From Helicobacter pullorum NCTC 12824 (GTDB taxonomy: Bacteria; Campylobacterota; Campylobacteria; Campylobacterales; Helicobacteraceae), in assembly GCF_017979475.1 (NCBI RefSeq), contig NZ_JAERIT010000006.1:1-64000 (forward strand): a stretch of DNA of 64,000 nt, given 5' to 3'. This document shows, piece by piece, positions 28,341 through 37,194 of this stretch. A program made the translations under genes and the position numbers. Each line of letters begins with the position of its first letter. Positions within the stretch are counted from its first letter, which is position 1. The notes beneath the pieces were generated by a model that saw only the letters and a program-made list of their open reading frames with translations, made no database searches and was not told the origin of the DNA.

Positions 28341-29536
28341 TATTTAAAATCCCTAAACAAATAGCCCAAATCTATTCCATTAAGATTTTTTGCATTATAC
28401 AAATATTCTAAATTCCTTGCACCTTCCTCTAATTCCTTGCTAGAAATCCCATGACTTATGGAGATTCTTGCTTCCAAAAATGCACTTAAATGGTCACAAT
28501 ATTTCAAAAATTCTCCAAAAATAGCACAATTAGAATCTTGATTGTATTTTTGCAAAATATCCTCTCCTTTGGGGAGATAAATCACTTCATTTGCCTTTTT
28601 GTAACGATTCACAAATTCATTTTGCGTAAAATAAATAATATCTTGCTTAATTGCCTCTGGAACTTTTGATAAGATTTTTTCTTTTACCGCTTCTTCTTCA
28701 ATTTGCTTAATAAACTCATCCAACCCCTCTACACTCCGCTTAATAGGGGAGATAATATCGCGCGTAAGAATCTCTGGTAAATCATGGAATAATCCACACA
28801 AAAAATGATTGATTTGCACTTGCCTACAAAATCCCAAATCATAACCCAACAAATAACTACACAATGCCACAATCAAAGTATGCCCCAAAACAGAAGTCGC
28901 AGGGATTCTAGGTGTTTGACTCCAGCGTTTTTGGAATCTCAATTGCCCAAACATCGCAACAAGCTCTCGTATATCCTCGTATAACACGATTTGCTTAATC
29001 CCTGCTAGATGATAATGTTCTTCTACTTGCCTATCAATAATATTTTTAATATTTTGAACATCATACATTTTAGGATTAAAATGATAAATAATGTCAAATT
29101 CCCATTTTGAAGCATAATAATGCGATGCTTTAAGAATCTCTTTTTCAAGATTCTCAATATTGCCATATAAATATTCCCTCATTTCAGCAAAAAAACTAAA
29201 CTTCCCCAAATCTTCTTCTAACTCTTTACAAACAAAATCTACAAGCTCTTTATTATGCTTATTAGCAAGCTTATGGAATACAGGTGGCTTAATATCTGTC
29301 AAAATAATTCTCTCAAAAAACTCATAACAAAACTGCAATATCAGCCTCTCCCAATCCACTTTTCTACCATTTTCTATTTCTTCAAAATGTGCCAAAAGAT
29401 AAGCAATGACAATTTTATGAGCCTGTTTATCTAGCTCATAAAACTCCACTGGAGTGGCTTGATCATTCCACCTGCGAATATTTGCAGCTACAAAGATTCT
29501 ACGCAACAATGCAATATTTAAAGTCGGCTTTCTCAT
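28340..29536 (-). CDS. HD-domain phosphohydrolase, unknown substrate
   Basis: 398 residues, soluble. An HD domain spans about residues 200-340: the second histidine and aspartate pair is CGLFHDLPEILTRDIISPIKRS and a later metal-site Asp is in YCDHLSAFLEA. YfbR-like 5'-nucleotidases share the HDLPE pattern. The N-terminal 190 residues are not recognised. Overlaps the TRIC-like gene by one base. Confidence 0.75.
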   Translation of the reverse strand: MRKPTLNIALLRRIFVAANIRRWNDQATPVEFYELDKQAHKIVIAYLLAHFEEIENGRKVDWERLILQFCYEFFERIILTDIKPPVFHKLANKHNKELVDFVCKELEEDLGKFSFFAEMREYLYGNIENLEKEILKASHYYASKWEFDIIYHFNPKMYDVQNIKNIIDRQVEEHYHLAGIKQIVLYEDIRELVAMFGQLRFQKRWSQTPRIPATSVLGHTLIVALCSYLLGYDLGFCRQVQINHFLCGLFHDLPEILTRDIISPIKRSVEGLDEFIKQIEEEAVKEKILSKVPEAIKQDIIYFTQNEFVNRYKKANEVIYLPKGEDILQKYNQDSNCAIFGEFLKYCDHLSAFLEARISISHGISSKELEEGARNLEYLYNAKNLNGIDLGYLFRDFK

Positions 29537-29747
29537 TTTATCCCCTCTTGAAATAATCTCTATTTTGGTAAATTAAAAATATCAAATACAATAAAGTTAC
29601 AATGCTAACAATAATCTTTTCATAAAATTCCAAAAGAAACTCCAAAAAACCAAATAATTGTATTATTATAATATTTAAAAGATTTTAATGCAAAAGAATG
29701 AAGAAGTTTTGTAATAATTAATGCTATAAACAAAATAAAACTTCCCT

Positions 29748-29763
29748 CTAGCCCTAAGGCTAG
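29748..29763 (-). terminator. Terminator after flaA
   Basis: CTAGCC-CTAA-GGCTAG, a six-pair stem 22 bases beyond the flaA stop, followed on the minus strand by a T-containing run. A different hairpin serves the opposite flagellin body at 33919-33935, so each body has its own terminator. Confidence 0.65.
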
Positions 29764-29783
29764 TGAGAAGCCAAAATATTTGT

Positions 29784-30923
29784 AACTACTGAAGAAGTCT
29801 TAAGATATTTTGTTGCACTGTGTTAGCTTGACTCATTGCATAGCTTCCAGCTTGTGCAAGAATGTTAAGGTTAGAGTAGTTTGCTGATTCACTAGCGAAA
29901 TCTACTTCTCTAATTCCTGATTCAGCAGATTTTACATTCACTTGAGTGATTGTAATATTATTGATAGTAGATTGCATTTGTTGTTGGACAGAACCAAGGT
30001 CTGCACGAATAGTATCAAGTTGTTTGATTGCAGATTCTGCAATATCCATTACAAGCATTGCACCTTTAAGAGTTGTAACACCTGCTCCAAGAGTTCCACC
30101 AAAGTCTAATTCAGCATTTGCAGAGTTGATTCCAGCATTTGCACCAATAGCAGATTTAATATCCGCACTTAATTCACCTTTGATTTGTCTGAGAGTAGTA
30201 GTAGTTTGAGCTGCTGCTGAACCAATTGAAGTTGTAACATCATCTAGCCCTGTTCCACTTACTTTAATATCCCCAGCACCAAGTTTAGTTAATGTAAGAG
30301 AACCAACTGTTGTCCCTGCTTGCACTGCAGTAGCAGCACTTAAACCTTCACCGGTAATATTAATTGCTCTACCATCAGTAGAAGTAAGTTGCAATGAACC
30401 ATCTCTTGCAATAGAAGCTTCAACCCCTGTAGTATCTTTGTAAGCATTGATTGCTTGAACCAATCTATTATCTTTGTCGTTTGCTTGAATGCCTGTAATA
30501 TTACCAATACTTACACCATTGATTGTTAAGCTTGTAACATCACCACCGGTAATAGCTGATGCACCACCAGCAATAACTGTATAATCTGCACGCACACCAC
30601 CTAAATTATCAGAATTTTTATTGATCGCTTCTGCGACTGCACCAAGACCTGTTCCAGCTGAAGTAGAGATAACAACACTCTCGATACTTACATCTTGTCC
30701 GCCATTAGTTGCTATGAAGTTTAATGCTACATCACCTGTTGCGGTAAATTTCATTGTCTCACTTCTAACATGTCCGATTTTATCAGAGCTTGTTGCACCA
30801 ATACTTGCACGGATTGTTTGGTTAGAATATGCACCTACTTGGAATTCTTTATTAATAAAACTACCTGCAAGTAGATTCAAACCATTATAAGAAGTTGTTT
30901 GAGCAATATTATCTAATGATTCT
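29784..30923 (-). repeat. Inverted repeat arm L (flaA codons 121 to stop)
   Basis: Homologous, in opposite orientation, to 32762-33913. Identity starts at the last base before codon 121 (GAA) and ends two bases after the TAG stop. The promoter-proximal 120 codons and both terminators lie outside the homology. Confidence 0.92.
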
Positions 30924-31282
30924 ATAAGTCTGTTAATATCTGCTTGTATCGCTGTTCTTGTAGTTGTAGTTTGACCATCTTGAGCAGCTTGTGTCGCTTT
31001 TGTCTTAATAGTATCAAGGATTTTTACTTGCTCATCCATTGCTTTATCGGCAATTTGGATAATTCCCATACCGTCATTTGTGTTACGAATTGCTTGACCC
31101 AACGCATTTGCTTGAGAACGCAAACTATCAGCAATCGCCATACCTGAAGCGTCATCTTTAGCAGAGTTGATTCTCAAACCTGAACTTAGTTTTTGCAAAG
31201 AACTAGAAAGACTAGTTTGTGTGAAAGTACTTTGAGCTGTTGCATTTAATGCATTAACATTCGTATTGACTTGAAAAGCCAT
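29786..31282 (-). CDS. flaA: Flagellin FlaA (major flagellin), expressed copy
   Basis: 498 residues. Start ATG 31282 has AAGGAG seven bases upstream. D0/D1 N-terminus ([20 protein letters not shown]) and C-terminus ([15 protein letters not shown]) are conserved; the surface-exposed middle is about residues 170-400. A near-perfect sigma28 promoter lies 119 bases upstream. Codons 121 to stop are duplicated in inverse orientation at 32762-33911 beyond a recombinase gene, so this gene appears to be the ON copy of a switch. The N-terminal region differs from FlaB in the usual FlaA way (MAFQVNTN). Confidence 0.96.
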   Translation of the reverse strand: MAFQVNTNVNALNATAQSTFTQTSLSSSLQKLSSGLRINSAKDDASGMAIADSLRSQANALGQAIRNTNDGMGIIQIADKAMDEQVKILDTIKTKATQAAQDGQTTTTRTAIQADINRLIESLDNIAQTTSYNGLNLLAGSFINKEFQVGAYSNQTIRASIGATSSDKIGHVRSETMKFTATGDVALNFIATNGGQDVSIESVVISTSAGTGLGAVAEAINKNSDNLGGVRADYTVIAGGASAITGGDVTSLTINGVSIGNITGIQANDKDNRLVQAINAYKDTTGVEASIARDGSLQLTSTDGRAINITGEGLSAATAVQAGTTVGSLTLTKLGAGDIKVSGTGLDDVTTSIGSAAAQTTTTLRQIKGELSADIKSAIGANAGINSANAELDFGGTLGAGVTTLKGAMLVMDIAESAIKQLDTIRADLGSVQQQMQSTINNITITQVNVKSAESGIREVDFASESANYSNLNILAQAGSYAMSQANTVQQNILRLLQ

Positions 31283-31400
31283 TTTAAACTCCTTTTATAT
31301 TGCCTCGCCTTCCTTGGCTTAGCTTGTAATTTAACCCTTCAACAAAAAAGCTTTTGCAAGAACAACTCTTGCTAACCAACTTCCTTGTTTGGTTATGTGA

Positions 31401-31430
31401 TTATATCGGATATTTTTTTAAAAACTTTAA
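31401..31430 (-). promoter_or_regulatory. Sigma28 promoter of flaA
   Basis: Minus strand TTAAAG (31430-31425), then CCGATATAA (31409-31401), with TAAAGTTT and CCGATAT at exact FliA spacing. It lies between the recombinase stop and flaA, inside the putative invertible segment. Confidence 0.88.
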
Positions 31431-31468
31431 TAAAATTTGGATATTTTTATCAAAAATTGACAATCATT

Positions 31469-32614
31469 TTAATTTTGATAGCATAAGCAATATTCTTTAG
31501 AATCTCGCAAATAAGCCTCTAATGCTTCAATGATATATTGTTTTATTTTTTCTGCCACCTCTTCAAAATTATTTGACATTGGATAAAATTTTTGAATTTT
31601 TCTTTTTCGTGGATTTAGAAATAACGCTCTAGGTTTCTTTTTGTTTTTGATAAAACGTGTGTAAATATTATAGGTAATGCTTAAATTCTTGTGTCCTAGC
31701 TGTGTGCTTACCCACAAAGGTTCTTCCCCTTCATTAAGCATAATAGAAGCGTAAGTGTGCCGCGTAATGTAAAGTTTTCTATGTTCAAATCCACAAATTT
31801 GCAATAAGTTTTTCCAATAAGTCATAATTTTAGCCCTAAATCTGCCAAAATTCTCTTCAAAAATAAAATCTCCATTTTTTGAAGCAAGCATTTTTTCTAG
31901 TGTTTCTTTCACTGGAGGAAGCATATCAACATTGCGTTTTGAGCTTTTTGTCTTTGGTAATCCTAATCCCAAATAACTCCCTGTTTTTTCCACTAGAATA
32001 GAATTGTTTTTAAAATCAATACAATCCCATTTTAGAGCCACAATTTCTCCTATTCTCATCCCACTGAAAAATGCAATTTGAAGATAATTAGCAAAATAAA
32101 TAGGATATTCTTTTTTGGCAGTAGCAATCAAATACTTTACCTCCTCAAGATTAAATGGTGTGATTTCTTTACTATCCTCAAGATTGGTTAATTTTTTGGA
32201 AAAAACGACATTTTTACTAACTTTGTCTTCTGCTAATGCTATTTTAAAAATTTCTTTTAGGGCATAAATAATATTTTGTATAGTTACTTTGCCTAGCCCC
32301 TCTTTGATAAGATAGGTATAAAAGTTATCTATATCATCTCTAGTGATTGTGGCAAGAGGTTTTTTGCCTAGAAATTGACTGATTTTGCCATAAGCATAAG
32401 AATAATATTTTTGGGAGCTTGGTTTAAGCGTATTTTTGCTTTTGTATATTTTATTTAAAAAAGCATTTAAGCTGTAATTATCGTGTTTGTTTTTTATATT
32501 TTTGGTGTTACTTAGATGAAAACTAATAAGTCTTTGATAATTTTTTGATACATACTCTCTATTTTCTTTTGTATTAGGTAATTTGGTAGAAAATCTTATC
32601 CTCTTTTTATTCAA
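31469..32614 (-). CDS. Tyrosine recombinase/integrase, start region disrupted
   Basis: 381 residues counted from TTG 32614. Core-binding domain near 50-135, catalytic domain near 150-320 with Arg187 (SGMRIGEI), Lys near 221-223, Arg285 (YITRHT; the usual His before is Tyr as in many P4-type integrases), His308 (LGH) and nucleophile Tyr318 (NIYTRF). In-frame codons upstream still look coding (KIVIRNEKIYIHCT, an arm-binding strand pair). They lead to ATG 32665 with ideal AAGGAG, but codon 2 is TAA. So either the gene is knocked out at its natural start, or it starts weakly at TTG 32614 or by reinitiation. It is the obvious enzyme for flagellin inversion, though a prophage-type remnant is possible. 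Confidence 0.8.
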   Translation of the reverse strand: MNKKRIRFSTKLPNTKENREYVSKNYQRLISFHLSNTKNIKNKHDNYSLNAFLNKIYKSKNTLKPSSQKYYSYAYGKISQFLGKKPLATITRDDIDNFYTYLIKEGLGKVTIQNIIYALKEIFKIALAEDKVSKNVVFSKKLTNLEDSKEITPFNLEEVKYLIATAKKEYPIYFANYLQIAFFSGMRIGEIVALKWDCIDFKNNSILVEKTGSYLGLGLPKTKSSKRNVDMLPPVKETLEKMLASKNGDFIFEENFGRFRAKIMTYWKNLLQICGFEHRKLYITRHTYASIMLNEGEEPLWVSTQLGHKNLSITYNIYTRFIKNKKKPRALFLNPRKRKIQKFYPMSNNFEEVAEKIKQYIIEALEAYLRDSKEYCLCYQN

Positions 32615-32659
32615 AGTGCAATGAATATAAATTTTTTCATTTCTAATAACAATTTTTCC

Positions 32660-32677
32660 TTACATTAAAGGCTCCTT
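32660..32677 (-). promoter_or_regulatory. Ribosome site and ATG-TAA mini-frame before the recombinase
   Basis: AAGGAG (32677-32672), six bases, ATG (32665-32663), then TAA (32662-32660), all in frame with the recombinase. This is the best ribosome site in the region, yet it makes a one-codon frame. Confidence 0.75.
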
Positions 32678-32761
32678 AATTAAATTAATTAGTTAAATAA
32701 TATAGCAAAAGTTTTCAAAATAAAAATTCTTATCTTTATTCTTTAAAGGCACATTTTCTAA

Positions 32762-33911
32762 AGAATCATTAGATAATATTGCTCAAACAACTTCTTATAA
32801 TGGTTTAAATCTACTTGCAGGTAGTTTTACTAACAAAGAATTCCAAGTAGGTGCATATTCTAACCAAACAATCCGTGCAAGTATTGGTGCGACAAGCTCT
32901 GATAAAATCGGACATGTTAGAAGTGAGACAATGAAATTTACTGCAACAGGTGAAGTAGCATTAAACTTCATCGCAACTAATGGAGGACAAGATGTAAGTA
33001 TTGAGAGTGTTGTTATCTCTACTTCAGCTGGAACAGGTCTTGGTGCAGTAGCAGAAGCAATCAATAAAAATTCTGATAATTTAGGTGGTGTGCGTGCAGA
33101 TTACACAGTTATTGCTACAGGTGCAAATGCAATCGCAGCAGGTGATGTTACAAGCTTAACAATCAATGGTGTAAGTATTGGTAATATTACAGGCATTCAA
33201 GCAAACGACAAAGATAATAGATTGGTTCAAGCAATCAATGCTTACAAAGATACTACAGGGGTTGAAGCATCTACAGATAAAGATGGACGATTAGTGCTTA
33301 CTTCTACTGATGGTAGAGCAATCCAAGTAAGAGGTTCTGGTATGAGTGCTGGTGGTGTTGCCGGTATCGTAGTGTCAGGTACTACAGCTACTATTGTCGG
33401 TTCTCTTACATTAACTAAACTTGGTGCTGGAGATATTAAAGTAAGTGGAACAGGGTTGGATGGTGTTACAACTGCAATTGGTTCAGCAGCAGCTCAAACT
33501 ACCACTACTCTCAGACAAATCAAAGGTGAATTAAGTGCGGATGTTAAATCTGCTATTGGTGCAAATGCTGGTATAAATTCTGCAAGTATAGACTTTGGTG
33601 GAACTCTTGGAGCAGGTGTTACAACTCTTAAAGGTGCAATGCTTGTAATGGATATTGCAGAATCTGCAATCAAACAACTTGATACTATTCGTGCAGACCT
33701 TGGTTCTATCCAACAACAAATGCAATCTACTATCAATAATATTACAATCACTCAAGTGAATGTAAAATCTGCTGAATCAGGAATTAGAGAAGTAGATTTC
33801 GCTAGCGAATCAGCAAACTACTCTAACCTTAACATTCTTGCACAAGCTGGAAGCTATGCAATGAGTCAAGCTAACACAGTGCAACAAAATATCTTAAGAC
33901 TTCTTCAGTAG
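32762..33911 (+). pseudogene. Silent flagellin cassette lacking promoter, start and first 120 codons
   Basis: Reads in the flagellin frame from GAA 32763 (equivalent to FlaA residue 121, [14 protein letters not shown]) to TAG 33909-33911, 382 residues. Upstream the frame stays open to a TAA at 32721 without any start codon. No frameshift or stop interrupts it, so it is under selection or recent. Differences from FlaA cluster in the exposed middle: ATGANAIAAGD for [11 protein letters not shown], a six-residue longer stretch around RGSGMSAGGVAG, and NSASIDFGG for [11 protein letters not shown]; both ends are nearly identical. If joined to the FlaA start it would make a 502-residue flagellin. 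An ATG within (32931) could only give a headless product. Confidence 0.9.
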
Positions 33912-33913
33912 TT
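32762..33913 (+). repeat. Inverted repeat arm R (silent flagellin body)
   Basis: Partner of 29784-30923. The inner edge is sharp: flaA reads TATAGAATCATTAG and the cassette TAAAGAATCATTAG, with identity beginning at AGAATC and running unbroken for more than 40 bases, a plausible crossover zone. Confidence 0.92.
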
Positions 33914-33918
33914 TATTT

Positions 33919-33935
33919 CTACCCTTCTTGGGTAG
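33919..33935 (+). terminator. Terminator after the silent flagellin cassette
   Basis: CTACCC-TTCTT-GGGTAG followed by GAATTTTAT. A functional-looking terminator behind a promoterless body supports the idea that this body is sometimes transcribed. Confidence 0.7.
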
Positions 33936-33940
33936 GAATT

Positions 33941-34867
33941 TTATATTTGCTTATCTAAAATTCCCAAAATTGCAGCACCTTCACGGACTCCCTCATCAAG
34001 AATTAAGCACTCTTGAAAATCCAAAATTTCCATAAACAACAAAAACAACACAATTCCAAATGGCACCACATCAGCCCTAAATACCCCAACTAGATTTTCA
34101 CGCTCTTTGTGACTTAAAGCCAAGAATCTTTCTAGCTCATCTCTAAAATCTACCCTATGCAAAGTCTCTCCAAAAACCTTTTTTGAATCATATTGTTTTA
34201 ACCCCATTTTAAAAGCACAAACCATTGTTGGAGTGCCACTATTTGCCACCAAAAACTTTGCTTTTCTCCCCTGTTTTTGATTCTCTTCAATAAACTTTTG
34301 AATCGGCGCTAAAACCTCATCTTTGCATTCAAGAAGATTCTCTATACTTTTATATTTATCTTTTGCTTTTACAATCCCTATTTCAAAACTTTTTGCAAAA
34401 ATCCCCTCTTTGGTGCAAAAAATAAACTCACTACTTGCCCCTCCCATATCCACCAAAACATAACAATCTTGTTTATACTTTGGATTTGTTTTCTGCAGAT
34501 TTTCTATTGCCATTTGCGGAGCTAATGAAGTGATATAGGCTTCCTCATCTCCCTTGATAATCTTAAAACAAATCCCACTTGCTATCTCAATAGCTTTCAA
34601 AATCTCTTGATTATTCTTAGCTTGTCTTATAGCTTGAGTTGTAAGTGCGACGATTTTATCCTTTGGGGTCACCCTTAATTCCTTTTTCATTCTCTCCAAT
34701 CCCGCAATAATCCGTTCTAATGCATTCTTGCAAATCTCTCCACTTTCTTCTAACCCCTCTGAAGTCCTCACTACTTCTTCATATTCACAAAGCACTTGAT
34801 ACTTTTCATTCATTCTTACCCCACGCAAAGAATTGCTTCCCAAATCAATCCCGATACACTCTTTCAT
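33941..34867 (-). CDS. Ppx/GppA phosphatase
   Basis: 308 residues, single ASKHA-type domain pair as in H. pylori and C. jejuni Ppx/GppA. GIDLGSNSLRGV is the first phosphate loop and YVLVDMGGASSEFIF the second; GVFRADVVPFGIVLF lies near the end. Family members hydrolyse polyphosphate and/or pppGpp. It overlaps the histidine kinase stop/start by one base and closes a four-gene operon. Confidence 0.88.
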   Translation of the reverse strand: MKECIGIDLGSNSLRGVRMNEKYQVLCEYEEVVRTSEGLEESGEICKNALERIIAGLERMKKELRVTPKDKIVALTTQAIRQAKNNQEILKAIEIASGICFKIIKGDEEAYITSLAPQMAIENLQKTNPKYKQDCYVLVDMGGASSEFIFCTKEGIFAKSFEIGIVKAKDKYKSIENLLECKDEVLAPIQKFIEENQKQGRKAKFLVANSGTPTMVCAFKMGLKQYDSKKVFGETLHRVDFRDELERFLALSHKERENLVGVFRADVVPFGIVLFLLFMEILDFQECLILDEGVREGAAILGILDKQI

Positions 34868-36108
34868 TACAATGCCTTAAAAATAATCATAAAATAATGC
34901 CGATTTGCTTTATACTGATATTCTAGCTTCAAATGGTGCATTTCTAAAATCCCCTTGATAATCCCCAACCCCAAGCCATATCCTTGAGTTAATTCATGTT
35001 TTTTGTCGCGATAAAAAGGTTCAAAATATTCTTGAATATTCTTTTGCAATCTTTCCCCCTCATTACTCACTCCAAGACAGAATCTCTCTTCGTCCCACCT
35101 TTGTGTAAAAACTTCAATTTTCCCATCGCTTTTATATTTCCTTGCATTTTCAATCAGATTCTTTAAGGCTATGGAAAGAAAATTCAAATCTCCAAAAATC
35201 TTGAAATTTTCTTGTATTTGAATTTCTAATTCCGCCTCATCGACAAATATATGATTCAAGGTTTCAAGCACCAAAGTTTCTACAAAAAACTCTTTAAACT
35301 CTAGCAAATCCTTACCTTCTTGCACTTTTTCAAAAGTTAAAATTTGGCTTGTTAGTTCATCAAGATTCTTAATGGCTTTGTTTAATATCTCTTTTTGAGG
35401 ATTTGGAGGCATTAGTTCTAAGGCAAGTTTTGCTTTAGAAATTGGAGTTTTTAGCTCATGCCCGATATTCCGCAAAATAAACTCTCTTACCTCCATAAGT
35501 TTAGAAATTTTTATCGCCATTGCATTAAAGCTTCTTGCCAAAAGTGCTTGTTCTGGCTCTTTTGGGACTTTAATGCGCACTTTATAATTTCCTTTGCTAA
35601 ATTCTTCCAAAGAATTGCGTAAAATTTTCATTGGATGCAAAATCGCCAAAATAATTGCAAAAGTCAAAAACAAAATCAAAAAGTCCAACAAAATCCACCA
35701 ATTCAAATTATTTCCAAAAGATAATTGCTCTTTGAAATTTTTTTGTGCTATGTAAGATTCTCCCAAATATTCTAACCCAAACCCATAATCTTGATGAATC
35801 TTGAAAATTTGCATTTTAGCCAAAGAATCGCTACTTTTATAAATCACAACCGCTTCTTTTGGGATTTTATCCACACGCACAAAACCATAGTTTTTGATAA
35901 GAGTTTGGATTCTGCGGATATTTCCATTGATGAGCTCTAGCATAGATTGCTGTGCCAAAAAAGTCGTTTGTGAGATGATTTTCTCTTCCTTTTCCCTCAA
36001 ACTTGAAATATTCAAAGAATAAGTAATAATCGCACTAATCACAATCGAAACAAAAAAAAGTAAATAAATCTGAACAAACAAAGAAGGATAAAGCCACTTT
36101 TTAATCAC
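34867..36108 (-). CDS. Sensor histidine kinase
   Basis: 413 residues. Two membrane helices (about 10-30 and 138-155) flank a periplasmic loop; HAMP, then HisKA with NIGHELKTPISKAKLAL, then HATPase with ALKNLIENARKYKSDG and GYGLGLGIIKG. Paired with the response regulator upstream (8-base overlap). The neighbouring CpxP-like gene suggests an envelope-stress or metal signal. It is not ArsS, which is found at 57394. Confidence 0.85.
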   Translation of the reverse strand: MIKKWLYPSLFVQIYLLFFVSIVISAIITYSLNISSLREKEEKIISQTTFLAQQSMLELINGNIRRIQTLIKNYGFVRVDKIPKEAVVIYKSSDSLAKMQIFKIHQDYGFGLEYLGESYIAQKNFKEQLSFGNNLNWWILLDFLILFLTFAIILAILHPMKILRNSLEEFSKGNYKVRIKVPKEPEQALLARSFNAMAIKISKLMEVREFILRNIGHELKTPISKAKLALELMPPNPQKEILNKAIKNLDELTSQILTFEKVQEGKDLLEFKEFFVETLVLETLNHIFVDEAELEIQIQENFKIFGDLNFLSIALKNLIENARKYKSDGKIEVFTQRWDEERFCLGVSNEGERLQKNIQEYFEPFYRDKKHELTQGYGLGLGIIKGILEMHHLKLEYQYKANRHYFMIIFKAL

Positions 36109-36769
36109 AGAATTTATACCCTATTCCCCAAACAGATTGTATGTATTTTGGCTCTTTTGCATCATCTCCTAGCTTTGCACGTAAATTTCTAATATGCGTA
36201 TCAATGCTTCTTAGTGAAGAATCTGGAGCAATACTTGAAATAGCTTGTGAGAGAGATTCTCGCGAATAAGGTTTGCCCTTATTAGAAATTAGAAGATTCA
36301 ATATTTCAAATTCCGCTGGAGTAAGATCTATAGAGTATCCATCTAAGGTTACTTTGCGTTTATTGCTATCTACTTCCAACTCCCCACAACGCAAAACTTG
36401 ATTAGCAGAATACCGCTTCAACAAGGCATTAATTCTAGCCACAAGCTCAATAGGCTCATAAGATTTTGCCAAATAATCATCTGCTCCTCGCTCAAACCCC
36501 AAAATCTTGCTCCCAATATCTCCTCTAGCTGAGGACATAATAATAGGCAAATCGCTGATTTCTCGCATTTTCTTGCATAACTCCAATCCGTCCATTTCAG
36601 GCAACATAATATCCAATACTGCTAAATGAAAATTTTGTTTTGACTTCAACATCTCCAAAGCCTCTTTTGGACTATCTGTCGCCACTGCTTCCATTCCACT
36701 TTTTTTGAGATAATCCACCAAAAGCTTTTGCATATCCAAATCATCTTCCACAATCAAAATCTTATACAT
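36101..36769 (-). CDS. OmpR-family response regulator
   Basis: 222 residues. Receiver with EDD near 8-10 and Asp in LAVLDIMLPEMDG; the conserved Lys region reads DDYLAKSYEP, where the usual KP is KS. Winged helix: YSRESLSQAISS, LRSIDTHIRNLRAKLG, IQSVWGIGYKF. Its stop overlaps the kinase start, and it begins one base after a small periplasmic protein gene. Confidence 0.88.
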   Translation of the reverse strand: MYKILIVEDDLDMQKLLVDYLKKSGMEAVATDSPKEALEMLKSKQNFHLAVLDIMLPEMDGLELCKKMREISDLPIIMSSARGDIGSKILGFERGADDYLAKSYEPIELVARINALLKRYSANQVLRCGELEVDSNKRKVTLDGYSIDLTPAEFEILNLLISNKGKPYSRESLSQAISSIAPDSSLRSIDTHIRNLRAKLGDDAKEPKYIQSVWGIGYKFCD

Positions 36770-37132
36770 TTAATCTTCCCCTATAAATTCCATCAAATTA
36801 ACAATTTCTTGTTCATCCAAAATTTGCCCAATACTCCTATAAAATGTGATTTTAGCGTGAATATAATCTTGATAAATATTTTCTAATTTTCTTTGATATT
36901 CTACAAAATTCACACTTCCATAACCATTTTTTGCAATCTCAGATAAAATCCCATATTCCACAATTTCATTATTTTTATGATAATTCTGCCTTTGTTTATA
37001 AAATTCAATCATCGCTTCTCTCAAAACTTCTTTTTTTGCATTAGGAAGCTCCAAAAACTTCAATCCCTCTTCGATATTTTTTGCTCCAAGATTTATACCA
37101 AAAATCAATAAAAAAACAACCAAAAAACGCAT
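36770..37132 (-). CDS. Small periplasmic helical protein, possibly CpxP/Spy-like
   Basis: 120 residues with signal peptide (FLVVFLLIFGINLGA). The mature part is helical, with KEVLREAMIEFYKQRQNYH and a second helix ending in LDEQEIVNLMEF, similar in size and pattern to CpxP/Spy or CnrX-type sensors that often accompany a kinase-regulator pair. Homology is not certain by eye. First gene of the operon with the two-component pair and ppx/gppA. Confidence 0.6.
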   Translation of the reverse strand: MRFLVVFLLIFGINLGAKNIEEGLKFLELPNAKKEVLREAMIEFYKQRQNYHKNNEIVEYGILSEIAKNGYGSVNFVEYQRKLENIYQDYIHAKITFYRSIGQILDEQEIVNLMEFIGED

Positions 37133-37194
37133 ACTTTACACCTAATCTTTTTGATGAGATTCTACTCCAAAAATGTTAAGCCATTCTTGATATT

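Larger units (their letters stand above)
30924..32761. other. Putative invertible segment (promoter, flaA 5' end, recombinase)
   Basis: The 1838 bases between the facing inner ends of the two flagellin repeat arms hold flaA codons 1-120, the sigma28 promoter and a tyrosine recombinase gene. Inversion would remove this start from one body and join it, in frame, to the other. The layout is like the Salmonella hin segment, which also carries promoter and recombinase, but the enzyme class differs. Confidence 0.7.

Noticed and set aside
30621-30890. Open frames antisense to flaA (and the identical one at 32795-33064 antisense to the cassette)
   Set aside because: They arise from the Ala/Thr/Ser-rich flagellin codon pattern read backwards, have no ribosome site or family resemblance, and duplicate only because the flagellin body is duplicated.
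31469-32614. Recombinase as part of a prophage or integrated element
   Set aside because: No other phage, conjugation or tRNA-attachment features surround it; the flanking inverted flagellin repeats offer a simpler role, though an ancestral element cannot be excluded.
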